Part shown: piece after piece, positions 63,194-64,000 of the stretch
Numbering within the stretch: position 1 is the stretch's first letter
How the letters are laid out: every line of letters begins with the position of its first letter
The notes under the pieces: model-generated
Told to the model about the DNA's origin: nothing
Database searches by the model: none
Seen by the model: the letters and a program-made list of their open reading frames with translations, nothing else
Source: Candidatus Hebobacterum abditum
GTDB lineage: Bacteria; Armatimonadota; Hebobacteria; Hebobacterales; Hebobacteraceae
Direction of reading: 5' to 3'
Length of the DNA stretch: 64,000 nucleotides
NCBI GenBank assembly: GCA_029821875.1
Contig: JALGXW010000004.1
Span: 93,766 to 157,765 of the forward strand
Program-made: the position numbers and the translations under genes

Positions 63194-63449
63194 AGGCCGT
63201 TTCGAAGCTACTTCGCCCTGCGACCGAGAAGAAGCTGCTGGCAGGGCCCTCACCCTCAGCGTAGCACAAGGCTGCGTCTTGGGGGCTGTCGGGACTGCCT
63301 CTAGGGGACTGAGCGGCCCTTTTGGGCGTGTTTCGTGACGTCGGCGACAAGAGCCCACCAGGACAGGGCAAACGTACACGGTATTGCTCATACAAGTGCA
63401 GAACAGAGTGCGTGGCCTGGCAGCCTGAGCCGGAGGTGCTGCTCTCGCA

Positions 63450-64000
63450 GTGACTGATCACACGGCCGAGACAGGTCTCGGCGACCTGTCCGAGCCATTG
63501 CTGGCCGAAGCTGAGAACCTGATCCAGGGCTGGCTCGATCACCTGGAAAGATCTGGTGACGAGCTGTTAGCCTCCTGCAGTCGTGCCGAGCTCTCGGACG
63601 CGCTGCGAACGTTCCTGTCCCCAGTCCAGGGCCGACCGTGCGAAGCAGGGCTGGGGCCTGACATTCCGCTCCGTACGCTGACCATAGCGACGCTCTCTCT
63701 GCGGCGCCGTCTCTCCGCCACGTCGCCAAAGGGCCGCTCGGACGCGGAGGCGCGAGATCTCCTCCTGACCGCGTGCGGCAGGGCCTTGGCGACGGCCGAC
63801 GATCGAGGAGAGGACGATACCGCTGAAACCACGAGCCTGACTTCTCTGCTGGCCGAGGCATCCTCGAAGATACAGCGCGCGCTGAGCGATGACAGAGTCA
63901 AGCGACACGCGGTCGAGGCCGCCGTTCGGCTCTGCAATGCCGAGACGGCCGTCTGGTGGGACCAGGAAGAGAGCCACCGTCTCAGGGCTGCCGCTTGGTC
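63450..64000 (+). CDS. Probable GAF-domain sensor or regulator (partial, 3' end outside window)
   Basis: GTG 63450 with GGAGGTG upstream opens a frame with no stop to the window end (183 codons). The first ~130 residues are helical and acidic (LLAEAENLIQGWLDHLERSG). The last visible part, SLTSLLAEASSKIQRALSDD then AVRLCNAETAVWWDQEESHR, has the look of the start of a GAF domain, as in many multi-sensor kinases or phosphatases. Frames on the other strand are judged shadows. What follows is unknown. Confidence 0.55.
   Translation, partial: MTDHTAETGLGDLSEPLLAEAENLIQGWLDHLERSGDELLASCSRAELSDALRTFLSPVQGRPCEAGLGPDIPLRTLTIATLSLRRRLSATSPKGRSDAEARDLLLTACGRALATADDRGEDDTAETTSLTSLLAEASSKIQRALSDDRVKRHAVEAAVRLCNAETAVWWDQEESHRLRAAAW

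Noticed and set aside
63388..63977. Minus-strand frames at the window's right end
   Set aside because: Several overlapping Arg/Ser-rich frames mirror the plus-strand frame, which has an SD, an acidic helical protein and a GAF-like segment.
1..64000. CRISPR arrays, restriction systems, toxin-antitoxin pairs or prophage
   Set aside because: No regularly spaced repeats, cas-like or phage-like proteins were seen. The ADP-ribosylglycohydrolases alone are not evidence of a defence system.

Overview
The window is a 64 kb, GC-rich, gene-dense bacterial chromosome segment. Several features point to an uncultured, probably diderm, polysaccharide-using bacterium, most likely of the Armatimonadota or a similar lineage. 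These are the prepilin-like proteins with a [20 protein letters not shown] helix and a C-terminal H-x9-DG motif, a large multi-TM protein that looks like the DUF6785 group, secreted glycoside-hydrolase-like proteins (DUF5010-, DUF4091- and CBM9-like) and TatA. The phylum is an inference from family resemblance; no 16S rRNA is present. Codon use and promoters (TTGACA-like boxes 17-18 bp from TATAAT-like boxes) look uniform. I see no integrase, transposase, prophage or CRISPR array.

Layout. 1-9.6 kb holds the 3' end of secA, prfB with its programmed +1 frameshift, a class A penicillin-binding protein, an M50 protease with CBS domains, an L,D-transpeptidase interrupted by an in-frame TAG, mtnA, a GspF/PilC-like protein with an N-terminal zinc ribbon, a thioesterase, a HAD phosphatase and a GNAT. 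9.7-20.8 kb holds a very large secreted CBM9/glycosidase-like protein, an MTA/SAH deaminase (methionine salvage, with mtnA), a YkgJ-type Cys-cluster protein, a cold-shock protein, a small Cys protein, tatA, tRNA-Leu, and a sugar-nucleotide cluster (epimerase, KdsD-type isomerase, phosphohexomutase, GDP-mannose pyrophosphorylase). 20.8-33.9 kb holds a secreted phosphoesterase, a methyltransferase, a DUF4091 hydrolase, a rhodanese/DoxX pair, a parvulin, galT, a quinate 5-dehydrogenase-like protein and a NarL-type two-component pair.

34.1-41.7 kb is a tight run of lipid/envelope genes: an MGDG-synthase-like glycosyltransferase, RpiB, a divergent PlsY, a nucleotidyltransferase, a radical SAM protein, a CDP-alcohol phosphatidyltransferase, a membrane-type phosphoesterase and a GPH sugar symporter. 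41.8-50.9 kb is the most unusual part. It has a strong promoter followed by a 420-nt highly structured leader, three prepilin-like genes (one broken by an in-frame TAA), a multi-TM transporter, a ~225 bp direct repeat marking a segmental duplication, and two tandem ADP-ribosylglycohydrolase-family genes. 51-54.6 kb holds a five-gene tRNA operon (Glu, Val, Val, Asp, Phe), a sulfatase remnant beside an intact sulfatase, an AraC remnant and a lipoprotein form of PCM. 54.8-64 kb holds a DUF4342-like gene coupled to glyQ with no adjacent glyS, a secreted protein, a gluzincin-like peptidase, a candidate GxGD intramembrane aspartyl protease, leuS, comEA and the start of a probable GAF-domain sensor.

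How the genes fit together. Secreted hydrolases, a sulfatase, a GPH symporter, galT and sugar-nucleotide enzymes suggest carbohydrate scavenging and surface polysaccharide synthesis. The pilin-like/transporter cluster and the lipid cluster are envelope functions without an assigned role. Nothing here is a textbook defence system. The best candidates for something undescribed are the structured pilin leader, the pilin-hairpin-transporter duplication and the presenilin-like protease neighbourhood.
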